Shown piece by piece: positions 53,640 to 62,019 of a stretch of 64,000 nt of DNA. Source of the stretch: Allomuricauda sp. M10. GTDB lineage: Bacteria > Bacteroidota > Bacteroidia > Flavobacteriales > Flavobacteriaceae. The DNA lies in contig NZ_JAJGBN010000001.1 of assembly GCF_020782875.1 (NCBI RefSeq), forward strand, positions 434,001 through 498,000, given 5' to 3'. The notes under the pieces were generated by a model. The model was not told where the DNA came from. It worked only from the letters and a program-made list of their open reading frames with translations, and made no database searches. Numbering within the stretch: the first letter of the stretch is position 1; each line of letters opens with the position of its first letter. The position numbers and the translations under genes are program-made.

Positions 53640-53939
53640 TAAACAATCCGTCATATCCGCAAAAATGTGGATGAGCAAAGCAAGACCAATCAAACGGGTA
53701 GCTTTGAACCATGGGAGAATTCCATATCCCAATATGGCCCAATAGCTATGTAAGGGATGAAAACCGATACTACAGCGGTTGGGGTCAAACAATGGGTTGG
53801 CCCACAAATGATCCACATCAATAAGAATACCGGCCCACAAAATCAACAATACTCGTATTCGGTTATCCTTGAAAAAGTAAAAAGCAATAAGGACTGGCAC
53901 TAAAAAATGAATACCATAATGGATGAGATGCCTTGCCAT
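53631..53939 (-). CDS. DUF6122 family membrane protein
   Basis: 102 residues, two or three hydrophobic segments. The motif DVDHLWANPLFDPNRCSIGFHPLHS, with conserved Asp, His and Asn, is what I recall for DUF6122 and resembles the start of YdjM/LexA-binding inner membrane hydrolase-like proteins, though shorter. The end (HIFADMTDCLLI) repeats an HxxxD pattern. It is the last gene of the lepB-wbqC unit, one base after wbqC. Confidence 0.8.
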   Translation of the reverse strand: MARHLIHYGIHFLVPVLIAFYFFKDNRIRVLLILWAGILIDVDHLWANPLFDPNRCSIGFHPLHSYWAILGYGILPWFKATRLIGLALLIHIFADMTDCLLI

Positions 53940-53940
53940 T

Positions 53941-54594
53941 TTAAAAATCCAAAGGTTGTGACTTTAGGTAGTCCAAAGCATTGGTGCCTTCATTAAAAAG
54001 GAGATCCAAAATGCTCAGATTGGGAAGAAATCCATGTCGATCTTCAAATACCTGTGGATAAGGTTCCAGATCCATTTCCCTTTCTTTTTTTGCCTCAGCT
54101 AAAAAACGCGCATCGAATCCATTACTTGGTTTCAATTCAAATATTTTGGTCTTTTCATCACCGAACGCTACACCTAAACAATTTCCGACCGCTTTAATCG
54201 CTTTCAAATTAAAGTCGAGTAGAAAGGTGTCATTTCCTTCAAACAACGGCCTGATATCATCCTCGTAAAACTCAAAAAAAGGAGAGGTGCGGTACGCGGT
54301 TTCCAAGGTACGCCAATGTTGTTTTTTCCATGGATAGCTATTTTCCATTTCTACATCGGCATACTTTTGTCTGCCTTCATCACCTCCAACGTGTTTAATG
54401 GGAATATTGAGCATATGCCTGCCTTTGTCGGTACAGATATAACAACGATTTCGATAGGTCTGCTTCTGGAAATTGTCCTTTACCTCCCAAACCACTTCAT
54501 TCTGAACCAAAGCCGCAAAAGTGGCAATATTTGGGAAATAGGTGGGATGTAGTAATATGTGTTTATCTGTGGATTTGATAGTTGAATCTTTAAT
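53941..54594 (-). CDS. wbqC: WbqC family protein with no standard start codon
   Basis: The reading frame codes for HILLHPTYFPNIATFAALVQNEVVWE, the conserved WbqC start, then KQTYRNRCYI, LNIPIKHV, ENSYPWKKQHWRTLETAYRTSPFFEFY and SILDLLFNEG, up to the stop at 53941. The family handles polysaccharide biosynthesis in surface-glycan clusters. No ATG, GTG or TTG lies in frame before codon 29 (TTG at 54510), and a TAG at 54598-54600 closes the frame upstream. I use ATT at 54594 as a possible start because the full family length of about 217 residues is then kept. The start probably was lost by the four-helix-bundle insertion. Confidence 0.7.
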   Translation of the reverse strand: MKDSTIKSTDKHILLHPTYFPNIATFAALVQNEVVWEVKDNFQKQTYRNRCYICTDKGRHMLNIPIKHVGGDEGRQKYADVEMENSYPWKKQHWRTLETAYRTSPFFEFYEDDIRPLFEGNDTFLLDFNLKAIKAVGNCLGVAFGDEKTKIFELKPSNGFDARFLAEAKKEREMDLEPYPQVFEDRHGFLPNLSILDLLFNEGTNALDYLKSQPLDF

Positions 54595-54595
54595 G

Positions 54596-54605
54596 GACTA
54601 TTTGA
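54596..54605. repeat. inverted repeat flanking the four-helix-bundle gene, left end
   Basis: GACTATTTGA here is the exact reverse complement of TCAAATAGTC at 54959-54968, close to the start codon of the same gene. The repeat includes the stop codon region. Together they bracket the gene, as stems bracket rRNA intervening sequences. Confidence 0.75.
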
Positions 54606-54957
54606 CTTGATGGTTTCTTAGGGCATTGAGTTTATTTGTTATACTTTCTAAACTGGCCCTTAATTTTTGATAGTTTTCATGGGTGATGAACCCCAATTCA
54701 ACCGCTAAAATCAATTGGTTGAGCACTTCAACGGCCGAACCAAACGAAATTGTTGTAAAATGAGCTTTTTCCTTATTTGACCTTCTTGCTGAACCTTCGG
54801 CAATATTAGAACAAATTGACACGGAAGCCCTCCTCATTTGCGAGGTTATACCAAATTTTTCGTTATCCGGAAATTTTGAGGCAACCGTATAAATTTCTTT
54901 TGTAAAATCTTTGGCTTCGTTCCAAACGTCCAGTTTTTCAAAAGAGTAGGTGTACAT
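54598..54957 (-). CDS. four-helix-bundle (S23/IVP) protein, probable mobile element cargo
   Basis: 119 residues, all helical: FEKLDVWNEAKDFTKEIY, QMRRASVSICSNIAEGSARR, FTTISFGSAVEVLNQLILAVE. This is the family of proteins coded in intervening sequences of 23S rRNA and found as stand-alone genes in Bacteroidota. The gene lies between lepB and wbqC, which I expect to be adjacent, and is flanked by a 10-bp inverted repeat. Its TAG stop is in the same frame as wbqC. Role unknown. Confidence 0.88.
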   Translation of the reverse strand: MYTYSFEKLDVWNEAKDFTKEIYTVASKFPDNEKFGITSQMRRASVSICSNIAEGSARRSNKEKAHFTTISFGSAVEVLNQLILAVELGFITHENYQKLRASLESITNKLNALRNHQVK

Positions 54958-54958
54958 A

Positions 54959-54968
54959 TCAAATAGTC
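54959..54968. repeat. inverted repeat flanking the four-helix-bundle gene, right end
   Basis: TCAAATAGTC, exact reverse complement of 54596-54605. It lies just upstream of the ATG of the four-helix-bundle gene and 12 bases from the lepB stop. Confidence 0.75.
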
Positions 54969-54980
54969 AAATCAACGAAT

Positions 54981-56723
54981 TTAACCGTTTTGCTTCTTTT
55001 TACGTTTCCGGAAGAAATCAAAAACAAACCAAGCTGCAATTGCGGCCACAAAATACCATCGATAAGATACGGGCTCCCCGCTTCCGCCTACGGTGGTGAA
55101 AACTCGGTCCCAGCGCGGTCTCCAACTGGCTATGCCTTGTTGGAAATTGTCGAAACTCATCCAGAGGAATACAGGCTTGCCCACAATGTGATCGGCGGGA
55201 ACATATCCCCAAGTGCGACTATCCTCGGAATGATCGCGGTTGTCACCCATCATCCAATAGTAATCTTGCTTAAAGGTATAGGAATCCGCCTCTTGTCCAT
55301 TGATGTAAACGGTGTTCCCTGTGATTTTTACATCATTGTGTTCGTAATCACGGATGATTTTTTTGTACAGGGGAATGGTCTTGGCATTGATGGCAACCGT
55401 TGCACCTGCTTGTGGAATATAGATGGGGCCAAAGTAATCGTTGTTCCAAGGATACAGATTTGGTTTTTGTGGGAAAGCTCCGCCGTATTCACCTTTGGGT
55501 TCCTCGGTCTTTACCACGGAATCAATGGCCGAATTTGCACGAAGTTGGGCTACCATTTCATCTGTCATATTGGCCACGCGTACCCTAGGTTTTTCTTCGG
55601 TCAATGAAAGTCTTAATTGACGGATCACCTCTGTTGGGATGCCTTTCTCCTTCGTAATCAGTTCAATTTTACCGTCAGCAGTGCGGTTTCCTCCCAAAAT
55701 ATATGGGGAAAGGGCATTGATCTGACTTTCGCTAACATTGGTGGCGATGTATTTTCGAAGATAATCCGCTGCGTCCACATCTTCCAAATAGCGACTAGAT
55801 ACACCGTTTTGGGCATAAACTTCGTAATCGTACATGGGTTTTGCCCTATCGGAAAGTTTTAGTTTTTCCCCGTTGATATAAACATAACCATCAATCACCT
55901 GCAAAGAATCGCCGGGGGTGCCCACACATCTTTTTACATAGTTCGATTTTTTGTCAACCGGCTTCATTACAGCCTTTTGTGCCTTAAAGAATTGATATAA
56001 GGTATCCGCAGGTAAACTGAAAACTACAATATCATTTTTCTTTACGCTTTCAAAACCGGGCAAACGCATGTAGGGCAATTGCAATTTGTTGATCCAAGAT
56101 GTTTTGTAGGTCTCGGGATCTACATCGGCCAAGTAGGAGCGGGTTTTGAGTACGGGCAGGGTATCGTGTACCATGGGTGCGGCCAATGTGGTCATGGGAA
56201 CCCTGGCCCCGTAATGAAACTTGCTCACGAACAAAAAGTCGCCAATCCGTAACGTGCGTTCCAAAGATCCAGTAGGAATCACATACGGTTGAATAAAATA
56301 GGTGTGGACCAAAGTGGCGGCCACAATGGCAAATACAATGGAACTTACCCATTCTCCAAGTCCGGTGCGTGGTTTTAAGCTTCTATCCTCTATATAGGAT
56401 ACATCTTCAACATAGTTGATGTAGTAAATGTAAAAACCAAGGGTAAGGATGACCAACCAGGTATCCAAAAGGGAATGCTTGCCAAAGCTTCGGATGGTTT
56501 CCACCCAAACCACAGGGAACATCAATAAGTTAATGATAGGAATGAAGAGCAACAACACCCACCACCAAGGTCTATTGATGATTTTCATCAAAACAACACC
56601 ATTATAAACCGGAATAGCGGCTTCCCATGCTTTTCTACCTGCTTTTACATACAGTTTCCAGGTCCCTAAAAAGTGGATGACTTGAATGATCAAGATAAAA
56701 ATGATCCATTGTGTTCCGTCCAT
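54981..56723 (-). CDS. lepB: signal peptidase I
   Basis: 580 residues. Three membrane segments near the start precede the catalytic domain. The serine motif is PTGSLERTLRIGDFLFVSKFHYG and the lysine motif NYVKRCVGTPGDSLQVIDG; the later GDNRDHSEDSRTWG box is also complete. It removes signal peptides from Sec-exported proteins. The long middle insert (roughly residues 280-430) between the Lys motif and the GDNRD box makes it longer than E. coli LepB. The C-terminus has another membrane segment. Upstream neighbour dapB is 48 bases away. Confidence 0.95.
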   Translation of the reverse strand: MDGTQWIIFILIIQVIHFLGTWKLYVKAGRKAWEAAIPVYNGVVLMKIINRPWWWVLLLFIPIINLLMFPVVWVETIRSFGKHSLLDTWLVILTLGFYIYYINYVEDVSYIEDRSLKPRTGLGEWVSSIVFAIVAATLVHTYFIQPYVIPTGSLERTLRIGDFLFVSKFHYGARVPMTTLAAPMVHDTLPVLKTRSYLADVDPETYKTSWINKLQLPYMRLPGFESVKKNDIVVFSLPADTLYQFFKAQKAVMKPVDKKSNYVKRCVGTPGDSLQVIDGYVYINGEKLKLSDRAKPMYDYEVYAQNGVSSRYLEDVDAADYLRKYIATNVSESQINALSPYILGGNRTADGKIELITKEKGIPTEVIRQLRLSLTEEKPRVRVANMTDEMVAQLRANSAIDSVVKTEEPKGEYGGAFPQKPNLYPWNNDYFGPIYIPQAGATVAINAKTIPLYKKIIRDYEHNDVKITGNTVYINGQEADSYTFKQDYYWMMGDNRDHSEDSRTWGYVPADHIVGKPVFLWMSFDNFQQGIASWRPRWDRVFTTVGGSGEPVSYRWYFVAAIAAWFVFDFFRKRKKKQNG

Positions 56724-56771
56724 ATAAAAGTTTCTTAGTTAGACTCAAGGTCTAATTGGTTGTTACGTTTT

Positions 56772-57473
56772 TTAGCTTAGGTTTAACACATCCTTCATGG
56801 TGAAAACGCCTGTCTTGCCATAAATCCATTCGGATGCGATCACGGCTCCAAGTGCAAAACCTTCCCTGTTGTGTGCCTCGTGTTTAATTTCAATTTTGTC
56901 CACCGCACTTTCGTAAGAAATGCTGTGCGTACCAGCTACCATGCCTTCACGTACCGAATTTATGGTAATGGTCTTGTCCGCAGTTTCATGCAATTTCCAA
57001 TTTTCATATGTGGAGTTCTGAATGATTCCCTCGGCTAAGGTAATGGCGGTACCACTTGGCGCATCCAATTTTTGGGTATGATGGATTTCTTCCATGGAAA
57101 CCTTGTATTGCTCCAATCCGGCCATCATTTTTGCCAAATGTGCGTTGAGTTCAAAAAATATATTGACTCCAAGACTAAAGTTGGATGCATAAATAAATGC
57201 TCCGCTATGTTGTTTGCACAGTTCCACGGCATCGGCATAGTTGGCTAACCAACCGGTAGTTCCGCTGATTACGGGGACACTATTTTTAAAGCAGTTGGTG
57301 ATGTTTTCAAAAGCTGCATCGGGAGTGCTGAAATCGATGGCTACATCCATGGACTTAAAATCAATATCCGTTGCACCGGCATCAATCTTGGCTACAATGG
57401 TATGGCCTCTATCCACAGCGATCTGCTCGATCATTTTGCCCATTTTGCCATATCCAAAAAGACCAATCTTCAT
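56772..57473 (-). CDS. dapB: 4-hydroxy-tetrahydrodipicolinate reductase
   Basis: 233 residues. Lysine and diaminopimelate pathway step, feeding peptidoglycan. The NAD(P) loop GLFGYGKMGK is at the start, the substrate motif EIHHTQKLDAPSGTAITLAE in the middle. It is somewhat short compared with 265-270 in E. coli, as is usual in Bacteroidota. It lies three bases after the DUF5683 gene. Confidence 0.95.
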   Translation of the reverse strand: MKIGLFGYGKMGKMIEQIAVDRGHTIVAKIDAGATDIDFKSMDVAIDFSTPDAAFENITNCFKNSVPVISGTTGWLANYADAVELCKQHSGAFIYASNFSLGVNIFFELNAHLAKMMAGLEQYKVSMEEIHHTQKLDAPSGTAITLAEGIIQNSTYENWKLHETADKTITINSVREGMVAGTHSISYESAVDKIEIKHEAHNREGFALGAVIASEWIYGKTGVFTMKDVLNLS

Positions 57474-57476
57474 AGT

Positions 57477-58130
57477 TTAAAATTTTACGACCAGGGCCAT
57501 CCCGTAATTGGGTTGGTTGGTCAGGGGGTTCAAATCCAAATAAGGTTTAATATCGAACGACAGGTTATCGTCCACGTTGTATTGTTTCAAATGGGCATCC
57601 ACGTTGGCATCGATGATGTTCAGGGCGTACAGTGCAATAGTGATTACCAAGGAAAGGTCACGGTCTCGTTGGGTGCTTTCTTGGGCTTCCTGAAGGGCAT
57701 CGTCCGATACATCGGGGCCACTTCCATCACCGTTGATGTCGTAGAACTCATCATCCGTGAAACCTGCCAACCTACGTTTGAAAGCATTCCGGGCCATTCT
57801 ATATTGGGTGTTGTTGTAAGAATAGGCATAAATGGCCGTTCCCATGGCACCCCACACAATCGGGGCCTTCCAATACCGTTTGTTGTAAATCTGTCCAAGG
57901 CCGGGCACAATGGCAGAGTAAAAGGCCGCCTTACTTGGAGCCAAGGGATTTACATTCTCCCTTTTGCTTACTTCCTCAAAGGTAATGCCCTTGCCGTTCA
58001 ACCCTTGGGACAAGGAATCCGCTTCTTTGGTTTGAGGTTGTTCTTTTTCCTCGGTTTCTTGTTTTTCCTGGGAAAAGCCAATTTGAAGGAACAATAGGGA
58101 AAAGAACCAAAAAAGAAGGTTTTTACTCAC
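57477..58130 (-). CDS. DUF5683 domain protein
   Basis: 217 residues with a signal peptide (MSKNLLFWFFSLLFLQIGFSQ). The domain begins at NPLAPSKAAFYSAIVPGLGQIYNKRYWKAP and has a second hydrophobic part LVITIALYALNIIDANVDAHL, then a small C-terminal beta region. This family is always close to parB in Bacteroidota genomes as I recall. Function unknown; the sequence PGLGQIYN is also seen in TM2-like proteins. It overlaps parB by eight bases. Confidence 0.85.
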   Translation of the reverse strand: MSKNLLFWFFSLLFLQIGFSQEKQETEEKEQPQTKEADSLSQGLNGKGITFEEVSKRENVNPLAPSKAAFYSAIVPGLGQIYNKRYWKAPIVWGAMGTAIYAYSYNNTQYRMARNAFKRRLAGFTDDEFYDINGDGSGPDVSDDALQEAQESTQRDRDLSLVITIALYALNIIDANVDAHLKQYNVDDNLSFDIKPYLDLNPLTNQPNYGMALVVKF

Positions 58131-59037
58131 CAGTCAATAGTTTTTTTATACGCTTGAACTCTTCCTCGGAATGGAAGGGAATCACAATCTTACCTTTGCC
58201 GTTGCTGGATGTCGTGACATCTACTTTTGCAGAAAGATAATCTTTTAGGGCATCAATGCCATTGGAGACGAAACTGGGCACTTGTGCGGGTTTGCCATTC
58301 TTGCTTTTTTCTACCGCAGGATTGTCTGAAGGCTCCTTATAATCCTTCACGATCCTTTCGGTATCGCGAACGGAAAGGCCATCGGAAACAATTTTTTCGT
58401 AAATGGCGATTTGGTCCTTTTTCTTGTCGATGTTGATCAAAGCCCTGCCATGACCCATACTGATGAATCCATCTCGCATTCCGGTTTGAATGATGGGGTG
58501 CAGTTTCAACAGCCTAAGGTAATTGGTGATGGTAGAACGCTTTTTACCTACCCGATCGCTCAATTTTTCTTGGGTAATCTGGATTTCATCGATCAAGCGT
58601 TGATAGGAAAGCGCAATTTCAATGGGGTCAAGGTCCTGCCTTTGAATGTTCTCGACCAAGGCCATTTCCAAAGATTCCTGGTCGTTGGCAATTCGGATGT
58701 AGGCTGGAATGGTAGCAAGTCCCACCAACTTGGAGGCACGGTACCTGCGTTCACCCGAAACCAACTGAAATTTGTTGAAATCGAGTTTACGAACGGTTAT
58801 GGGCTGAATAATGCCCAATTCACGGATGGAACTGGCCAGTTCTTCAAGGGCTTCGTCGTTAAAATTGGAACGCGGCTGAAAGGGGTTCATCTCAATGGAT
58901 TCGATATCCAATTCCACTACATTCCCGATAACCTTGTCCGCATTTTTGTCCGAAACAGATTGAATATCGTTCTCGGGGTCTTTCAAAAGAGCGGACAGGC
59001 CTCTACCCAAAGCCTGTTTTTTAGTTGCTTTCGCCAT
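58123..59037 (-). CDS. parB: ParB/Spo0J family chromosome partition protein
   Basis: 304 residues. The CTP/nuclease-like N-terminal domain has ELGIIQPITVRKL and GERRYRASKLVGL, followed by the helix-turn-helix (LSYQRLIDEIQITQEKLSDRVGKKRSTITNYLRLLKL) that binds parS, and a C-terminal dimer domain. Segregates origins with ParA. No parS-like site (TGTTTCACGTGAAACA) was found in this window. Its start codon is adjacent to the parA stop. Confidence 0.95.
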   Translation of the reverse strand: MAKATKKQALGRGLSALLKDPENDIQSVSDKNADKVIGNVVELDIESIEMNPFQPRSNFNDEALEELASSIRELGIIQPITVRKLDFNKFQLVSGERRYRASKLVGLATIPAYIRIANDQESLEMALVENIQRQDLDPIEIALSYQRLIDEIQITQEKLSDRVGKKRSTITNYLRLLKLHPIIQTGMRDGFISMGHGRALINIDKKKDQIAIYEKIVSDGLSVRDTERIVKDYKEPSDNPAVEKSKNGKPAQVPSFVSNGIDALKDYLSAKVDVTTSSNGKGKIVIPFHSEEEFKRIKKLLTGE

Positions 59038-59811
59038 TTAAACTTTCTCCTTGTTTTTCTTCAAAATTTCGTTGGCCAAGTTAAGATAATTCGAGGCACC
59101 CTTACTGCTGGCATCATATTTAATGATGCTTTCCCCATAACTTGGTGCTTCACTCAGCCTTACGTTTCTTTGGATGATGGTATCGAAAACCATATCCGCG
59201 AAGTGCTTTTTCACTTCTTCAACAACTTGGTTGGACAAGCGTAGCCTTGAATCGTACATCGTCAATAGCATCCCTTCGATGTCCAGGTCGTTGTTGTGTA
59301 TTTTTTGGACGCTTTTTACCGTATTCAACAGTTTGCCCAAACCTTCCAAAGCAAAATATTCACATTGGATCGGGATCATCACAGAATCGGCAGCGGTTAG
59401 GGCGTTCAATGTCAATAGACCTAAAGACGGTGCACAATCGATCAGCACATAATCATAGCGATCTCCAAGGGCTTTTAAGGCTTCCTTCAACATGTACTCC
59501 CTGTTGTCCTTGTCCACGAGTTCTATCTCGATGGCAACCAAGTCGATATGTGCGGGGATAAGGTCTACGTTGGGAGAATCGGTGGAGATGATCACATCAT
59601 CCACGCCCATGGTATGTTCCAGCAATTGATAGGTACCTTGTTCAACAGAATCCACATCAATGCCTAAGCCAGATGTAGCATTGGCTTGGGGGTCGGCATC
59701 GATCAATAAAACTTTCTTTTCCAGTACACCAAGAGAGGCCGCTAGGTTGACCGTAGTGGTCGTTTTTCCCACACCGCCCTTTTGGTTCGCAATAGCAATA
59801 ATCTTGCCCAT
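59038..59811 (-). CDS. parA: ParA family ATPase
   Basis: 257 residues. Deviant Walker A KGGVGKTTTTVNLAASLG at the start, Walker A' VLIDCAPSLGLLTLNAL and Walker B-like VLLIDADPQANATSGLG. It is the ATPase partner of ParB that moves the origin. The operon runs parA-parB-DUF5683-dapB-lepB. The 135-base gap upstream contains TATTTTTA, close to a -7 box, but no clear -33 element. Confidence 0.96.
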   Translation of the reverse strand: MGKIIAIANQKGGVGKTTTTVNLAASLGVLEKKVLLIDADPQANATSGLGIDVDSVEQGTYQLLEHTMGVDDVIISTDSPNVDLIPAHIDLVAIEIELVDKDNREYMLKEALKALGDRYDYVLIDCAPSLGLLTLNALTAADSVMIPIQCEYFALEGLGKLLNTVKSVQKIHNNDLDIEGMLLTMYDSRLRLSNQVVEEVKKHFADMVFDTIIQRNVRLSEAPSYGESIIKYDASSKGASNYLNLANEILKKNKEKV

Positions 59812-59946
59812 TTCATAGTAAGTTAGGTGCTAAAAATACGATTATTTAAGATGCTAGAAAATGTAAATTGTTAACAGTGGGTGAATAAACCCGCTATTCT
59901 GCGTTAAAGAAAGTTAAAGTTGTATTTATAAGCCATTTAAGAGGGT

Positions 59947-62019
59947 TCAATCCATCAAAATGTTCAAGATTTCTATGGCGGCATCCGCAATTTTGGTACC
60001 AGGTCCAAAAACAGCCACTGCTCCATGGTCCAATAAGTGTTTGTAATCCTGTTTGGGAATTACGCCACCAACGATGACCATAACATCTTCCCGACCAAGT
60101 TTTTTGAGTTCTTGAACCACTTCTGGGACCAGAGTTTTGTGTCCACCGGCCAAGGAAGAAATGCCCAAAATGTGCACATCATTTTCCACGGCTTGTTTGG
60201 CCACTTCCGCAGGGGTTTGGAATAAGGGGCCAATATCTACATCAAAACCTAGATCGGCATACCCAGTAGCCACTACCTTGGCACCGCGATCGTGTCCGTC
60301 CTGACCCATTTTGGCCACCATGATCCGAGGTCTTCGCCCTTCCTGAAGCGCAAATTCATCGGCCATTTTTCGGGCTTTTTCAAAACTTTCATCGTTTTTG
60401 ATTTCTTTGGAATACACGCCTGTAAAGGATTGAATTTTAGCTTTGTACCTACCAAAGGCACTTTCCATGGCATCGCTGATTTCACCAAGGGTAGCACGTT
60501 CTTTGGCGGCTTGCACCGCTAAAGCTAGCAAATTTTCACGGTCTCCGGCCTGTTCTGTGGCTTTTTTGGCTGCTATGCGAATCCGTTCCAAGGCAGCTTC
60601 CACTGCTTCGGTATTTCGTTTGGACTTGATCTGGTCCAGACTTGCCATCTGCTGTTTGCGCACTTTGGCATTGTCCACTTCCAAGATCTGAAGATCATCT
60701 TCGTTTTCCAGTTGGTATTTGTTCACGCCCACGATAACATCTTGTCCACTATCGATTCGGGCCTGTTTTTTGGCCGCTGCTTCTTCAATACGCATTTTGG
60801 GGATTCCAGCTTCTATCGCCTTGGTCATGCCGCCCAATTTTTCCACTTCCTGAATCAGTTTCCAAGCTTCCTCGGCAATATTGTATGTCAGTTTTTCTAC
60901 CTTATGACTACCGGCCCATGGATCAACGGTTTTGGTAATGTGAGTTTCTAACTGCAAGTAAATCTGTGTATTGCGCGCAATCCTAGCCGAAAAATCCGTG
61001 GGTAAGGCAATGGCCTCATCCAAGGCATTGGTGTGCAGACTTTGCGTTCCTCCAAATGCAGCAGCCATGGCCTCAATGGTGGTCCTGGCCACATTGTTAA
61101 AGGGATCTTGCTCCGTTAAACTCCATCCACTGGTCTGACTGTGGGTGCGCAGCATCAGCGATTTGTCACTTTTGGGTTGGAACTGTTCCACCAATTTAGC
61201 CCAGAGCATCCGGCCCGCCCTCATTTTGGCAATTTCAGAAAAATGGTTCATCCCAATTCCCCAGAAAAAGGAAAGTCGTGGAGCGAATTCGTCAATTTTT
61301 AAACCTGCTTTAATTCCGGTTCGAATATATTCAATGCCATCGGCCAGTGTATAAGCCAGTTCCATGGCAGCTGGCGCACCTGCTTCGTGCATGTGGTAGC
61401 CCGAAATACTGATACTGTTGAACTTGGGCATCTTTTTGCTGGTAAATTCAAAAATATCAGCCACTATCTGCATGGACGGAGTGGGCGGATAGATGTAGGT
61501 ATTCCGCACCATGAATTCCTTCAGAATGTCATTTTGGATGGTCCCTGCCAATTTTTCCATGGGCACACCCTGTTCTTCGGCTGCCACTATGTAAAAAGCC
61601 ATAATTGGGATAACGGCACCGTTCATGGTCATGGAAACGGACATTTCGTCCAATGGAATGCCATCAAATAGGATTTTCATATCCTCAACGGAATCGATAG
61701 CTACTCCGGCTTTTCCCACATCGCCCACAACTCGGTCATTGTCCGAATCATATCCACGGTGAGTGGGCAGATCGAAGGCCACTGAAAGCCCTTTTTGACC
61801 CGCGGCTAAATTTCTGCGGTAGAAGGCATTACTTTCCTCGGCAGTGGAAAATCCGGCATATTGGCGAATGGTCCATGGCCGTTGCACATACATGGTGGAG
61901 TAGGGCCCCCGAAGGAAAGGCGAAATTCCAGCAGCAAAATTTTCGTGTCCAAGGCTCTGTGTCTCGACTCTGCTCGACCCGACAGCCAATTCTAGGTTTT
62001 GAAGATTTTTTCTACTCAT
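59947..62019 (-). CDS. mutB: methylmalonyl-CoA mutase, large (alpha) subunit
   Basis: 690 residues from the ATG at 62019. Adenosylcobalamin-dependent isomerisation between (R)-methylmalonyl-CoA and succinyl-CoA. The TIM-barrel part begins at [14 protein letters not shown] and includes the substrate loop [11 protein letters not shown]; the C-terminal B12 domain has [26 protein letters not shown]. Only about 30 residues precede [11 protein letters not shown], fewer than in the human enzyme. Codons for GSSRVETQ come from a palindrome similar to one in the neighbouring small-subunit gene. It overlaps the small-subunit gene by eight bases. Confidence 0.93.
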   Translation of the reverse strand: MSRKNLQNLELAVGSSRVETQSLGHENFAAGISPFLRGPYSTMYVQRPWTIRQYAGFSTAEESNAFYRRNLAAGQKGLSVAFDLPTHRGYDSDNDRVVGDVGKAGVAIDSVEDMKILFDGIPLDEMSVSMTMNGAVIPIMAFYIVAAEEQGVPMEKLAGTIQNDILKEFMVRNTYIYPPTPSMQIVADIFEFTSKKMPKFNSISISGYHMHEAGAPAAMELAYTLADGIEYIRTGIKAGLKIDEFAPRLSFFWGIGMNHFSEIAKMRAGRMLWAKLVEQFQPKSDKSLMLRTHSQTSGWSLTEQDPFNNVARTTIEAMAAAFGGTQSLHTNALDEAIALPTDFSARIARNTQIYLQLETHITKTVDPWAGSHKVEKLTYNIAEEAWKLIQEVEKLGGMTKAIEAGIPKMRIEEAAAKKQARIDSGQDVIVGVNKYQLENEDDLQILEVDNAKVRKQQMASLDQIKSKRNTEAVEAALERIRIAAKKATEQAGDRENLLALAVQAAKERATLGEISDAMESAFGRYKAKIQSFTGVYSKEIKNDESFEKARKMADEFALQEGRRPRIMVAKMGQDGHDRGAKVVATGYADLGFDVDIGPLFQTPAEVAKQAVENDVHILGISSLAGGHKTLVPEVVQELKKLGREDVMVIVGGVIPKQDYKHLLDHGAVAVFGPGTKIADAAIEILNILMD
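61954..61987. repeat. palindromic repeat inside the mutB coding region
   Basis: The core TCGACTCTGCTCGA (61964-61977) is a near palindrome with flanking complementary arms (TGTG/GACA and GGCT/AGCC). Read on the coding strand it gives GSSRVETQ. It matches in size and core the palindrome at 62705-62738. Confidence 0.7.

Noticed and set aside
57402..58097. A 231-codon open frame on the plus strand opposite DUF5683 and dapB
   Set aside because: It spans two real genes on the other strand and has no recognisable domain.
59879..59893. GGGTGAATAAACCC as a possible hairpin or operator
   Set aside because: The four-base arms are too short and there is no T-run or gene-proximal placement.
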